From positions 92,929 through 156,928 of the forward strand of contig QRDG01000404.1 in NCBI GenBank assembly GCA_012064385.1: a stretch of 64,000 nt of DNA. The letters run 5' to 3'. Under the pieces are notes generated by a model that did no database searches, was not told where the DNA came from, and was given only the letters and a program-made list of their open reading frames with translations. Source of the DNA: Puccinellia tenuiflora. Lineage: Eukaryota > Streptophyta > Magnoliopsida > Poales > Poaceae. Shown piece by piece: positions 1 to 11,004 of this stretch. Within the stretch, counting starts at the first letter, position 1; every line of letters begins with the position of its first letter. Position numbers and translations under genes: made by a program.

Positions 1-23
1 GAGAGAGAGAGAGAGAGAGAGAG
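1..23. repeat. GA dinucleotide microsatellite
   Basis: Eleven GA units plus a final G, running off the left edge of the window. Confidence 0.95.
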
Positions 24-104
24 GCGGTGGTGAGTGCGGAGGTCAGGCCGCGTCGTGGCCACAGTGCGAGTTCGGCGGCACTGGCGCCATGCCGTGGCCA
101 CACT

Positions 105-482
105 TATAGCTGGCCAAACGGGCCGGCCCGGCACGGCTCGGCCCGGTTAAGGCACGGCACGGCCAGCCCGATTAGTAAACGTGCCGTGCCGGGCCGGCCT
201 GCGTGCTGCGGCGCGGGAATGGGCACGGCCCGCTGGCACGTATATGGCCCGACAGGCCGGATTTAGGCATGGCCCACAGGCACGAATACGACCCAAAATA
301 GGTAAAAAAAATAAAAAAAAGCCTAATCGTGCCGTGCCGGGCCGGCCCGCGTGCCTCAAATCAATCATCGGCCCGAGCACTAACGGGCCCGTGCCGTGCC
401 AGGCCCGTTAAGATCGTGTCGTGCCGTGCTCGGGCCGGGCCAAAAGAACCGTGCTTCGGGCCGGCCCGTTTGGCCAGCTATA
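105..482. mobile_element. Non-autonomous hAT-like element, copy 1 (GC-rich)
   Basis: The element begins TATAGCTGGCCAAACGGGCC and ends with the inverted complement GGCCCGTTTGGCCAGCTATA. It is flanked by a perfect 8-bp direct repeat GCCACACT at 97-104 and 483-490, and an 8-bp target duplication is the hAT hallmark. The body is built of GGCC/GTGCCG-rich degenerate repeats around a short A-rich centre (about 300-320). It encodes no transposase, and the open frames across it are compositional. A second copy lies at 36836-37277. Confidence 0.85.
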
Positions 483-506
483 GCCACACTGTGGCGACAG
501 CCGACA

Positions 507-524
507 GGGGGGGGGGGGGGGGGG
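507..524. repeat. Poly-G tract (18 G)
   Basis: Uninterrupted G homopolymer just outside the right target duplication of the hAT element. The exact length may be unreliable. Confidence 0.9.
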
Positions 525-1280
525 TTGAAGATTTTGCAGAAAACCCCCGACATGTATTTCTTTCCTTTTCTGTAAACTTTTAAAACCAGCAGGCTTTCAG
601 GGATTTAATTGAGGCACTTAAATACCTCTGAATTTTTTGAAAATATTCATGTAGAAGCCCACGAAAATTGGTGTTGAAAAATAAAATGTTCTGAACAACA
701 TTTGTTCATAGGGTTTAATTATGGCATTTTGCTAATTTTCTATTATTAATTGTATAGCCCTTTTAAAAGTAGGGTTTAATTATTATTGTGAAGTATTGGA
801 CTTCCTTGACAAATATAACAACTTCCCACAAATTTATTTGTGCCATGACCATTATCTCATGTCGCACATTTTAAGTATGCATGCCATGATGCAAATTGAA
901 AGCAAAAGTGAAAATTGGTTCGAATTTTACAGTACCAAATTGGGGTTGTTAAAACATTACTTTGCAGATTATAAAAACATACACCGAGCATCTACAGGTA
1001 CCCAAAGAAAAATGGGTACTTCTTGTGCGTGTAGAATTACCTGTTCTGGCTAGTTTAACCAAGAGACCGTTGTGATGGAAGAGACTGATCAATTTTATTT
1101 CAAGACCTCCATCACGGTCTAGGCGGAAAATATTTGAAATTTTAGACATCGGGAAACTGATACCATGTAGAATTGCCTAGTCTGGTCAGTTCAGCTAAAA
1201 GACCGATCTAAGACTATGAAATTATATTTTTATGAATGTGATGCTAGCCATGTCGATGGTAGATGGATGGAGACTGTCTC
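525..1280. other. AT-rich intergenic stretch with a diverged direct repeat
   Basis: No coding sequence recognised. Two related segments of about 39 bp (1031-1069 and 1167-1205, both starting GTAGAATT and ending GACCG) lie about 136 bp apart and suggest an old local duplication. Confidence 0.5.
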
Positions 1281-1289
1281 ATTTGAGAG

Positions 1290-2110
1290 GATATAGATGG
1301 TAACGAGAGGGGGTGAATAGTTGAATAAAAATTTTACTCTTGTTTTGACAATAGGCTATGCGGATAAATAGACTGATCCTAACAACCTAAATGATGCAAC
1401 AAGATACTTCAAACTCGAAGGATGTTATAAATATATAATCACAAATGTAACAGTTCTGATAGAAATAAACAGAGACAAAGATGTAACCCGGTGTTGGATT
1501 CCATGAGAGGAAACTACGTCACCATTGGAGAGGTGGGTGATATCACGAAGAACACCCGTACGCAACAAAGTCTCACCTTATTCTCCTTGATCATTCACAT
1601 GAATCAGAATCTCGATCACTAGTGATAGTTCCTAAGGTGACCTCCAAACTCGCACAAACTTTTCCAGACAAAAATCCACAACCCGGAAACTTCCGGGCGA
1701 CCCTAACCGCCTCGGATTTCCCAAGAAACCGAGTAAACAACAAACTTGATGAACTCAAGGGGGGGTCACTTTTGCCTTGGTGGAAACATAGATCCGGCAT
1801 CTCTTACTTTCTCTCAAAGGGATTTGAATTTTGTTGGAGAAAAATGGGAGATCTCAATGTTTTGGTGTGCTCAACAATGGAGGTGAGAGGGAGATAGGAA
1901 ATGAATTTGCGATGGTCAACCTAGCAAATGGAGAAAAAGGGTAGGTATTTATATGGTTCATAAATGATCCAACCGTTGGAGCCTTTCTACGAATATCAGA
2001 TTTTTTAAGTCAGTTGGTCCGACATGGGACAAGTATTAACTGGTAGACAATCTTCGTTCCATAACTCAACTGATACCTCACTTTACAGCAGTCGCTGAGG
2101 TTCCTGTTCC
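1290..2110 (-). mobile_element. Possible LTR remnant in minus orientation
   Basis: Near 1306-1322 the sequence GAGAGGGGGTGAATAG is the reverse complement of the CTATTCACCCCC tail typical of copia LTRs; the LTR near 61970 in this window has a very similar tail. The rest of the stretch has no plausible host gene. The ends and any target duplication were not resolved, so this is tentative. Confidence 0.35.
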
Positions 2111-2120
2111 TTGACAGGTA

Positions 2121-2240
2121 CTCCCTCCGTTCCAAATTAGTTGTCTTTCATTGTCAAAAGTGGATGTATTTAGACATATACATGTCTAAATACATCCACT
2201 TTTTGACAAATGGAAGACAACTAATTTAGAACGGAGGGAG
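2121..2240. mobile_element. Stowaway-type MITE (Tc1/mariner)
   Basis: Starts CTCCCTCCGTTCC after a TA and ends with the complementary GGAACGGAGGGAG-like sequence. Almost the whole 120 bp folds on itself, with TTTAGACAT/ATGTCTAAA at the centre. The right TA is displaced by two bases. Typical grass Stowaway, non-coding. Confidence 0.85.
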
Positions 2241-3659
2241 AGTAGTACGGATTCAGATAGGTTCTGGGGCCGATCGATCGACCCTGGACCCGACACACTG
2301 AAACAGCTCCAAAAGTGTATTTTCGAAGGAAATTTTCCCTCAAACTCGATATGGTGGAGGTATATATATGAGTGGTAGGATGTGTGTATTGGCTTTTTAG
2401 CTCATCCCCATCAAGCTTATTGAGATTACCCCTGTTAATAAAATGGTGTTCATATTGACTCAAGAAATGTTAAGAGGAAATAGAAAAGCAAACCACCGGC
2501 ACTTGATCTTGTGAAAATGAAGTGTCTCCATCCATCATCGATAATCAATACTAAAACCTGAGTCGACATTTCATGGGTAACATTAGTTCTACTCTTACTC
2601 TGGTATCATCTCAACCAAAATATAATTAGAGACATTCCCCTATCAGCATTGGTGGTCGCTGAATCGAGACGCGCATAGCAAATGAGATTGGTCAAAGTGT
2701 TTAATTTTGCTAGGACTGAAAAAAAGATTACGCTCCATGCTCGCGGTCTAAGAAGAACCATGAGACAGAAAAAACGACGGCCGGCGGCGGATCTGGTCTG
2801 AGCGCCCCCAATAAGCTCGCTGAGTCTTCGATTCAAGGTATGGCAGAGCTGTTCTTCTCGGCTTTTCTCTGGCGTGGTGCCTCGGGAGCTGCTATTGAGG
2901 ACCGGCGGCTGCGACTGCGGGTCGGAATCGTCGGTGTTATGCCGTTTTGCCTGCTCCTGATGCTGCGAGGCGGCATCGGGTGCATGTCTTCCTGCTCTAG
3001 CATCGGATAATCTTCGGTTTCTTCATGTTTTTTATAAGTGTACTCCATCATACACTTATTTCGTGCAGCGAGGCACACATGTATCTTGCTCTATTCTTAA
3101 GAGCCATGTAATGTTGTACTGGGATCTTTAATGTTAATATAAGTAGTCTGTAAAAAAAAAGAACATGCCCTAAATTCTTTTTTTTTTTGAAAAAATTCCC
3201 CCATAATAAACTATATAAAATCAGCACAACAAATTGTATCGAAGCAAGAACTTTCAAGCAATCGAAGCTAGCTGCTGGCCGAGGCATCAGGTTCCGACGT
3301 GTGTGTCGACACCTAGCGCGTCGAATCGACTCATCACTCCGGCGACAAGGACGTCGCCGACGTACGTGTCCGAACGGTGCCCAGAAGCCGTGTGGGTTCC
3401 GACGGACACCGTGTGGGGTACTACTATTCCTTTTCCAGTGTCAAAGTATTTGTCAAGAAGAAGCCAACCGGAACAGGTTCTCCCGGACACCTGACGCTTT
3501 CAGTCACGTGAGGAGACGTCGATCAATCAGGTAGACATGGCCATCTACAGCCATGTCGACGGTGCAAGCTTGGGCCCAAATGGTGCACGAAAACCTTTAA
3601 TTTTGTAGATAAACAAATCTTTAGATTTTTGAAACCAGGTGATCTGGACCTGAGAGTGA
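2241..3659. other. Intergenic stretch upstream of the phytocyanin gene
   Basis: No supported gene. Around 2820-3158 the sequence reads like the 3' part of a transcript and ends in A9 at 3151-3159, which may be a small retroposed copy, but no target duplication was found. A poly-T run lies at 3179-3189. Confidence 0.4.
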
Positions 3660-3730
3660 CACGTCGTAAAGTCGCATCTCGCTTCAGTTGTTCGGCTCAC
3701 CCCTACCGGAGTCCTGGATCGACCGACCTC

Positions 3731-3745
3731 TACAAATACCCCACC
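3731..3745 (+). promoter_or_regulatory. TATA-like element of the phytocyanin gene
   Basis: TACAAATACC lies about 115 bp upstream of the start codon, followed by a CT-rich leader. The match is weak but correctly placed. Confidence 0.4.
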
Positions 3746-3849
3746 AACCCCTGTCTCTTCCTCCCAAGCTCACACTGCTCACAAAAGTGTACTTGCGAAC
3801 TCTAGCGCTCGATCGAGTCACACAGTTAGTTACCTACTCACCTTCAGAC

Positions 3850-4678
3850 ATGGCGACATCTAACGGTCTAGTAGTAGGACTGCTCTGCTTTGCTCTCATG
3901 GCCGCGGCGGCGACCGCCACGCAGTTCCGGGTCGGCGGCGAGAAGGGGTGGAGCATGCCGGACGGCACCGCCGAGCCGTACAACACCTGGTCCGCGAGGA
4001 TGCGGTTCAAGATCGGCGACCAGCTCCGTAAGTTCAACTTCCACAAACACGAATGAACAAAGGTTCATCATAGCTTGACTGCATCTAGTGTAAACTGAAT
4101 TATGCTGTTTTTCCCCCGCAGTGTTCGTGTACCAGAAGGACATGGACTCTGTCCTCCTGGTGGATCAGGCCGCGTACAACGCCTGCAACACCACCACTTT
4201 CGTGACCAAGTTCGAGGGCGGCAGCACGGTGTTCACGCTCAACCGCTCCGGCCCCTTCTTCTTCATCAGCGGCAACCAGGCGAGCTGCGCGGCCAACCAG
4301 AAGCTCATCGTCCTCGTCCTCTCCGCCGAACACACCCCGCCGATGCCTCCGTCCACCATGCCGCCGTCGTCCGCCCCGCCAGTACCAAGCCCGATGTCGT
4401 CACCGCCGTCTAGCGCGCCGATGCCAATCCCGATGTTTCCTCCTTCTATGGCGCCGCCGTCTGGCAGCCCCATGTCGCCTACCTCTGGTTCCCCTATGCC
4501 CTCCCCAGAATCTGCACCAGGTTCAGCTCCGGGCGATGCTCCCGCGGGCACTCCAGGATCATCACCTGGTGCCGACGGGGCGATCGCACCTACGGCAGGC
4601 AGCGCTGCAGCTCAGCTGAAGGCAGGCGTTATCAGCACGCTGGCAGCAGGCTTTGGCTACGCCTTGCTGGCTATCTAA
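3850..4678 (+). CDS. Early-nodulin-like protein (phytocyanin family)
   Basis: Two coding exons, 3850-4027 and 4122-4678, joined across a GT-AG intron (4028-4121), give about 244 residues. Visible domains are an N-terminal hydrophobic signal peptide (about 1-24), a plastocyanin-like domain (about 25-125, containing GDQLLFVYQKD, YNACNTTT and SGPFFFISGN), a long Pro/Ser/Met-rich arabinogalactan-like region (about 130-220) and a hydrophobic C-terminal tail of GPI-anchor type. The copper-ligand histidines of true phytocyanins are replaced: KDMDSV where HNVL/HDSV is usual, and NQASC where GHC is usual. The two disulfide cysteines remain. This is the ENODL pattern, so the product is probably an extracellular, plasma-membrane-anchored glycoprotein that does not bind copper. 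The first ATG after the leader is used, because it directly precedes the signal peptide. A polyadenylation-like AATAAG lies near 4769. Confidence 0.9.
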
Positions 4679-5213
4679 CTGATGTTTGTGCGAGTTGCAA
4701 ACTGCGAGATGTCACTTACACTGTGCAGATGATTTGCATTTGTATTTGTTTTACTATGTGCAATTTTAATAAGAGATTTACAGTTTGAGTTACCAGGAAA
4801 AAATAAATGTTCTTATAAACAATCAAACCATAACATGTTTCATTTGCCATGAGAATGGACTAACGTGTGGCAAGCCTATCCTCAGACAATACAAACAGAT
4901 AATTAAGCAAAAGCATAGAGCAGAACAACAGCACTGAAAACAGAACGAGCTGGCAATTGATCAGAATATCAGACACAAGAGATCATTCCACTTTTAAGGA
5001 TTCCACAGACCGAAAAGCTAGTTATCACATAAATATGACAGGTTTCTGAACCAAAAATACGATCCAAGCAACAGCATAGGTTCGACTAACATCGAATGAT
5101 CCTCAACAGGGCAAAATTAAAGCTCCTTCTGACAAGCATAGAAACGGCAGGACCACAGAGGAGCAAGTTCTTGATTGCCACCATAGGAGATGAAAGTAGC
5201 CTGAAGAAGACAT
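4679..5213. other. 3' flanks of two convergent genes
   Basis: Holds the 3' UTR of the phytocyanin gene (+) and that of uS11 (-). Nothing else recognised. Confidence 0.6.
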
Positions 5214-6912
5214 CTACAGCCTCCTTCCCCTCCGTCCACCCTTCCGGCGGGTGCTGTCAGTGGGAACCGGAGTAACATCCTCTGCAAAAAAAAAAAAAAC
5301 AGTAATGTCATGCATATGCAGAGCACATAATAACAAGTATAGTTCGACAACAATTAGCTAAGTTATTCATACCAATGCGCCCGATTTTCATCCCAGAACG
5401 AGCAAGAGCCCTGAGAGCAGACTGAGCTCCAGGTCCAGGTGTCTTGGTTTTGTTGCCACCAGTGGCACGGAGCTTAATGTGCAGTGCGGTGATCCCAAGC
5501 TCCTGAAAGGTCAAGAAACAAGGATCAGACAACATATCTCTCGAGAGCACAACAGGAATACATCGTAATCATGTACCAACGGTACATCATGGCATCCCAC
5601 ATCAGTCTAATAAATATGAACAGAAAATATCCTAATCAAGTACCAACATTACATCATAGCTTGCCCGATCAATGATGAATATGCCAAAAAAGACTAATGG
5701 TAATAGGAACAGTTGAAAGTGAAGCCATGTTATCTCAGGTTGCATACCTTGCAACGTACAGCAACATCCTGAGATGCAAGCATAGCAGCATAAGGTGACG
5801 ATTCATCACGATCAGCCTTGACTTTCATCCCACCTGGATGGTTTGGAAAAATTACAGTGAATATTAAAGATGCATATCAATAATTAATAGTGCTAATGCA
5901 AGTAATGCCATAGACAAAGACGCATACCAGTGATACGCACAAGGGTTTCCCTCCCAGACAAGTCAGTAACATGCTGCATATTGATATTACAAGTCAGTAT
6001 TCATGCATCAGAGATCAATCTCTATCAATAAAAGCCAATGAGATCCATGGCGTAAGTGTGAAAAAAAAATACTTACAATGAAGGTGTCGTTGAAGGACGC
6101 AAAGATGTGAGCAACACCAAAGACATGCTCTCCTTCACGGACAGCTGGTCCAAGGGTGACGTTCTCCTCCTTGGGCTCCCTGGTCTTCCTCTTCGACTGC
6201 AACAACAAAACACAATCAAAATGAGATAAAATAGCAAAATTTAGATAACATTTCTGGTTAAGCAGCACATGTTAGCTAACCTAACTTGATTCATAAATAT
6301 GTAAAGCGGCTGTAAGATGAGTATGCTATGTCACTATTTTCTGGTTGTAATAGGTTTCAGTTAATTCTGGAACAGGCTGGTCAACTCAAACCAGCTTATA
6401 GTGAAAACAAACTGATTGGTGATGATCTGACTTTGAAAACATAAAGTCAAAAACTAAAATGAGCATGCAAACTGAGAGTAATCTTGTCAACTAAACTAAC
6501 AAGACTGGGATCAGTGTATCCATCAAAACCAATACGTCATTCAGACAAGCTAGCTCAATCCACCCAACCTGTTGCATTGGGTAGTGCCACCCTTCATGCA
6601 AGTGTCTACAATCCGAACAGCCCAATCACCATCGTTTCTTCCCCACATACTCCAAATCTACTAGGTACAATTCAACAGAAATAGGTAATCCTACGCAGTT
6701 TCATCGTAGTACCAGCGTCACCTTACAACTCCTGCTCATCATTAAAGCAACAACAATACTAAGAGAACTGGAATCATCTCAGCCCCACAAGATAATCCAA
6801 CCGAGCCTCAACCTATAGAACGCCGCAGTTTATCTGCGCACCTCCGGAACCCAGAGAACAATCACTACGACCAATCGCGGATGCCTAAACCAGAGGGGAC
6901 GAGACTCACCAT
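5214..6912 (-). CDS. RPS14: 40S ribosomal protein uS11 (RPS14)
   Basis: Six coding exons on the minus strand: 6912-6910 (the ATG alone), 6196-6077, 5973-5928, 5833-5748, 5502-5373 and 5281-5214. All introns are GT-AG and the phases fit, giving exactly 150 residues, the usual plant length. The product starts with SKRKTREPKEENVTLG, contains the uS11 core (GEHVFGVAHIFASFNDTF, HVTDLSGRETLVRITGG, LRATGGNKTKTPGPG) and ends in the basic tail RKGGRRGRRL. uS11 sits on the small-subunit platform near the mRNA exit site and is essential for 40S assembly. The start codon alone in exon 1, immediately followed by the intron donor, makes expression intron-dependent. No lesion is seen. This is the best-supported gene in the window. 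Confidence 0.97.
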
Positions 6913-7260
6913 GGTGGCGTGAAGGGGCGGTGGATCCGAGACGACGACGACGACGACGACGAGTGCGCGCCTGGTTGAGATCACAAGTTCGCCGCCGCCG
7001 TCGAAAGCTCAGGGAAGGAGACGCGGAAGGGGTACGCGCTTATATATGAGGACGCCCCCAGCTAGGGTTTAACCCCAGCCTCCGCCCGGCTCAAATGCCG
7101 CTTTTGCCCTCGCGCAGATCTCACTGCAGGTGGGTCCCAGCTTCGATTCATGATCTGGGCCGGTAATTTGGTAGTTTTAGCTCATAATGGGCCGGAGGAA
7201 ATGGTTCGTTCAGGCCCATGTGAGGCCGAAGGTCTAAATGGGCTGGGCGCTTGCTGTCGT
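6913..7260. promoter_or_regulatory. Bidirectional promoter between uS11 and the 92-aa gene
   Basis: For the minus strand there is a TATA box (TATATAA, about 7039-7045) and a telo-box AAACCCTAG (complement of 7062-7070). Several GGGCC/GGCCCA/GGGCT site-II-like elements lie at about 7153, 7188, 7213 and 7237. Telo-box plus site II is the classic arrangement of plant ribosomal-protein promoters. A GAC trinucleotide run (about 6940-6963) lies in the uS11 leader. The other gene starts at about 7260 with no clear TATA box. Confidence 0.7.
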
Positions 7261-7499
7261 CTCTCTTCGTGGACTCCGGCCAGCGAGGGGAAGCAGCAGC
7301 CGCCGCCGCCGTCGCAATCGTGGGATCTCTCGTCTCCGGCGCGCGTAGCGGGAGGAGGGGCGGTTGCGAGGTGAGTCTGCCTCCGCTGATCCATTCGTAG
7401 ATGTTCTGAGGATTCATGGCTGGACTGGATTTGAGCCCCATTTTGATCTGTTTGAAGTGGACAGGGAGGAGTGGTGGTGCTACTAGTAGGAGGAGGAGG

Positions 7500-9668
7500 A
7501 TGAGCGAGGAGAGGCCGGTGCCGAGGCGGGTGAGCCCGTGGGGCTTGCCGGACGGAGACACGCGGCAGCCCAAGGCGCACCGCTGCAACGACCGCGTCGA
7601 GGATGTCGTCCAGGTCCCCTCACCAGACACCACCTCCCTCTCTGATTTAGTAGTTATTCCTGCTAGAGAAATCTCGGGTGTAACTTCCAGATGTCATGTA
7701 GGCAGATGATATTTAGTGCGTTGGGCTGCATCAAATTGTTTCGGTAGTTAATTTGCTATTAACAATGTTGCCTGCTACACATTTCGCACGGCGATTTAGT
7801 AACCTATAAGCCAAGGTGATTCCTATCCTACCTGTGATGCCGTTACTGCGTGCAAGCTATTGCTGGCAGTCTCAGGTTCAATCCCCAGAACATGAATGAC
7901 TGATGGACTAATCTGAAAATGGTAGTTACTGATCGGACCACTTTGGAAGTATCATGAAACAAAATTAATGCTTCGGGTGCGAAACAATTTGAGCGTTATA
8001 AAAATGATCTGTAAGATAATTTAGCCATAGGTTGGACTATGTTCTGAGTCTGCTAAGTTTAATATTGCTGGAGTTCAAAATCCTCACCCCCTATCTGGCA
8101 CTTCCTGTAATTATTAGCCACTTGACCAGTTGTGTGTTTTCCAACAAAAGGCAGACATTGGCTCTGCATTTGATCTTTTGAATTCTAAGTTTGAAATAAA
8201 CTTGTTTATTTTTCTTAATTTCATTTTTCTAGGCTGCCTTTGAAGGGAATCCGTTCAAGACAGTTCCGGGTCCATTCAAGATCTTTTGGCGATGCATGCG
8301 CTCAAAACCTGGGTATGTGCTGCTTCTCATGATCTCTGCTTTTAATGCTTTTGGTGGCACCATTCATAATCACTCATGATAGTCTAAAAATATGTTTTTG
8401 GGCTGTACACACAATATAACAAAAATGAATAAGCAGTTTCTGAAAGTCTGATTGAAGGCAAATACTAGCTAGCTAGTCACTAGTGATTGCAGAGTATGCT
8501 CATGTTAATCTTTAATGTTCATTGTTATTGCTTGCTCTTTCAGCAACTTAAATCCTTGTTCACTAGTTACTAAGAAAAGTGATCTCTGCAACATAAAAGG
8601 TTATCTGGCTTAGAAATTGTTTATCTGCACGCAGTTGCCCTTTGGCAGCATGGATTTGCCTAAGCTTAACATGTGTGTACTTTATGAATCAGCTTATGTA
8701 GTTGTTTTATGTTCTTTTCTATGCAGAAGTGTAAATGGGAGTTTATATGGTGATGTTCATCGTCACCTCGCCTTCTTTTCTCATCTTGCTAATAATAAAC
8801 TAACTAAAACACAATAAATTCCCTCCAAACTAAGCTAACATGGAGTTGGAATACGGTCTTGGCGGAACTCAGATAAATGCGGTGTCCTAGTTGAAGACTA
8901 GAGTGTGTTGAGCCAGTAACAATGGCTTAGCATGATAAAAAATTCTTTGTTCGTTGCAAAGCTATGGCGAGTAAGCTATATATTCTCCATGTAGTTGCAA
9001 ATCCCTAAAATCCCATGGGTTGCCTTCTAGTGTACTTGGGCTTGTTGTGCCTTATATTATGTTTGGACTCTTTTAAGAACATAGTTTGGTTGGTTAGTTG
9101 GTTGGGTATATTGAAGGGTGCAAACTATTCGAGCACTATCTCAGTCTGGCTGGTTAGTTGGTTGGGTATATTGAAGGGTGCAAACTATTCGAGCACTATC
9201 TCAGTCTGGCTGGTTCCTATGCTCCAAAGCCAAGGGCGCTGGTGCGGCTTGGCTAGGAGCCTAGGAGTAACCAGTTTAAACAGACCAGGACTAGAAGCAC
9301 ACTTGCAATCATTTTGCCACCAAATTGAAGAAAAGAAATTACTTCTTGGTGACATGACTTGCTCCTAAAAAAAGGCTGAAATGCTTCAATTTTTTTTATT
9401 GAGAACTCCATACAGACACCAAACTGAACTACAGAATTTTGATGGTGAATTTACCCTTGTGGAGTACTGACTATAGATGTTGCTGCACATACATGCCAAC
9501 ATTGCGACCCTTGTTATCATTGTGAATGTTGTCTTATTTCTATTGCGTCAGAAAGTTGTTCATGTATAAACTATGATTTGCAGGGAGGAACCAACTGAAC
9601 CATTTACTTACCTGCAACTAGACCCTCCAAAAAGGGTGGAAGCCAAGCTAGAGCAAACAGCACCTTGA
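7500..9668 (+). CDS. Small conserved-looking protein, function unknown (92 aa)
   Basis: Three coding exons (7500-7613, 8233-8312, 9584-9668) with GT-AG introns and compatible phases give a 92-residue protein. A non-coding first exon probably ends at the GGTGAG donor near 7371. The product starts MSEERPVPRRVSPWGLPDG, has a central segment AAFEGNPFKTVPGPFKIFWR and ends in a Pro/Glu-rich tail (EEPTEPFTYLQLDPPKR). No signal peptide or membrane segment is evident. I do not recognise the family. The ordered exon structure, clean phases and a promoter shared with a ribosomal-protein gene argue for a real housekeeping-type gene. The site-II elements would also fit a nuclear-encoded organelle protein, but that is inference. 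Confidence 0.75.
9091..9210. repeat. Perfect 60-bp tandem duplication in an intron
   Basis: The unit at 9091-9150 is repeated without visible change at 9151-9210, inside the last intron (8313-9583) of the 92-aa gene. Confidence 0.95.
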
Positions 9669-10160
9669 TCCTTCTCAAGTGTGTGTGTGGTTTTGTTTCA
9701 TAACGAATTTGGCGCCGCCTTTGAAACATCACATGGTCTCGTATGGTTCATGTGGATCACAATGCCTTATCTTTGGCTATATTCATGAATAATAGTAGTG
9801 CAAGCATGATACTGGAGAAAAAACACCTTGTTTAGGGATTGTGTTTGTTTGAGTCGCTGTTCCGTAATGGGCTTTGTACTTCCATCTCTGGTTGTTTTGA
9901 GAGTTAAATAATAATAGCAACTAGCTCGTCTTTGATGACACCACTGAATGGCTTCTGCAGACTAAGCTTTCATAGAATTTCCTACGAGTATACTATGCAT
10001 GTTGAATCTGTCTAAAACTGGTGCCTGGTTCCTGTGCTTATCAGTTAATGGAGAAGTGAACTAGACATTCTTGAGCTTCTCCCTAGTCAGAACATTTGCC
10101 AATTTCCTGTTTTGTCACATTCTTGGAACTGTATGCACTACGTATACCTTTTATGGTGAA
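9669..10160. other. 3' flank of the 92-aa gene
   Basis: 3' UTR and downstream sequence; nothing else recognised. Confidence 0.5.
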
Positions 10161-10195
10161 CTAGGTAATATGCCCGTGCGTTGCAAACGGGGGAG
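10161..10195 (-). mobile_element. Helitron-like 3' terminus (minus orientation)
   Basis: CTAG follows an A and is followed about 8 nt inside by a hairpin, CCCGT...ACGGG, around GCGTTGCAA. Helitrons end in a hairpin about ten bases before CTRR, here read on the minus strand. The partner 5' end was not identified. Confidence 0.55.
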
Positions 10196-10312
10196 AAAAA
10201 TCTGCGTCGTGAAATCTTACAACGTAGGTAGAAGGGAGCAGAGCTGGGCGGAGGGAAAGGGAATCGAGGGAGGGAGAAAGACGGAGGTGCGACAAAGGAG
10301 AGCTGATTGAGG

Positions 10313-10440
10313 GGTTTTTTTTTTTTTTTTGAGGAAAGCAACTTGTATTCATAAGATCAACCATTACAGATACAGATCGGATACAAGAGCAAGAACTTGA
10401 AGAACACAAGGACCAGGAAAAAGAACATCTTCCTCAAACC
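10313..10440 (-). repeat. Poly-T-headed retroposon-like fragment
   Basis: About 17 T at 10314-10330 precede an AT-rich transcript-like sequence, as expected for the poly(A) tail of a minus-strand retroposed copy. The element length and target duplication are unresolved. Confidence 0.35.
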
Positions 10441-10619
10441 TAAAAATAGTTACTGCTTGATTTGTGGATGACATAAATCAGGGAGAAAACCGTAATAAAA
10501 CGGTGCGGCAAACAAAACCTGTAGAGGAGGCGAAGAGAAGGTGGTGTGACCAAGGGTTGAGGCAAAACACGGTAGAGTCAGATTGAGGAACGCTATTTTC
10601 TTTTTAAGTAGTATATAAA

Positions 10620-10985
10620 TACGGAAATCCAGATGTACCCACTGTCCAAAAAACAAATTTCCAAATGTCAAAAAATTCAAAATGAAATTTTTGCATATAC
10701 TTCAAAACATTTTGTGCTAGCCCAAAAAATTTCGTGGTGAAAAGACATTTTTTGTGAGCTGTGCAAAAAAGACAAATTCGGGCAATACAAAATGACTTTG
10801 TACGGGGCATGTTTTTGTCTTTTTTGCACAGATGACAAAAAATGTCTTTTCACCGCGAAACTTTTTGTGCTAACACAAAATTTCCTGATGTATATCCGAT
10901 TTTTATTTTATAATTTTTTGACATTTTAAAAAGTTTTTTAATTTTTTTACACAACGGGTGCAGATGCACACGTAACCCGAAACGC
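10620..10985. mobile_element. Inverted-repeat (fold-back, MITE-like) element
   Basis: Two arms of about 110 bp are mutually complementary: GGTGAAAAGACATTTTTTGT near 10734 pairs with ACAAAAAATGTCTTTTCACC near 10834, and the pairing extends outward on both sides through AAAATTT and CAAAA blocks. There is no coding capacity. The superfamily is not clear because no clean target duplication was seen. Confidence 0.6.
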
Positions 10986-11004
10986 CGCCTCCGTATAAGT
11001 ATTA

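Noticed and set aside
27..583. Arg/Ala/Pro-rich ORFs at the left edge
   Set aside because: They lie within the GC-rich hAT element and change frame with every repeat; same for 36750-37430.
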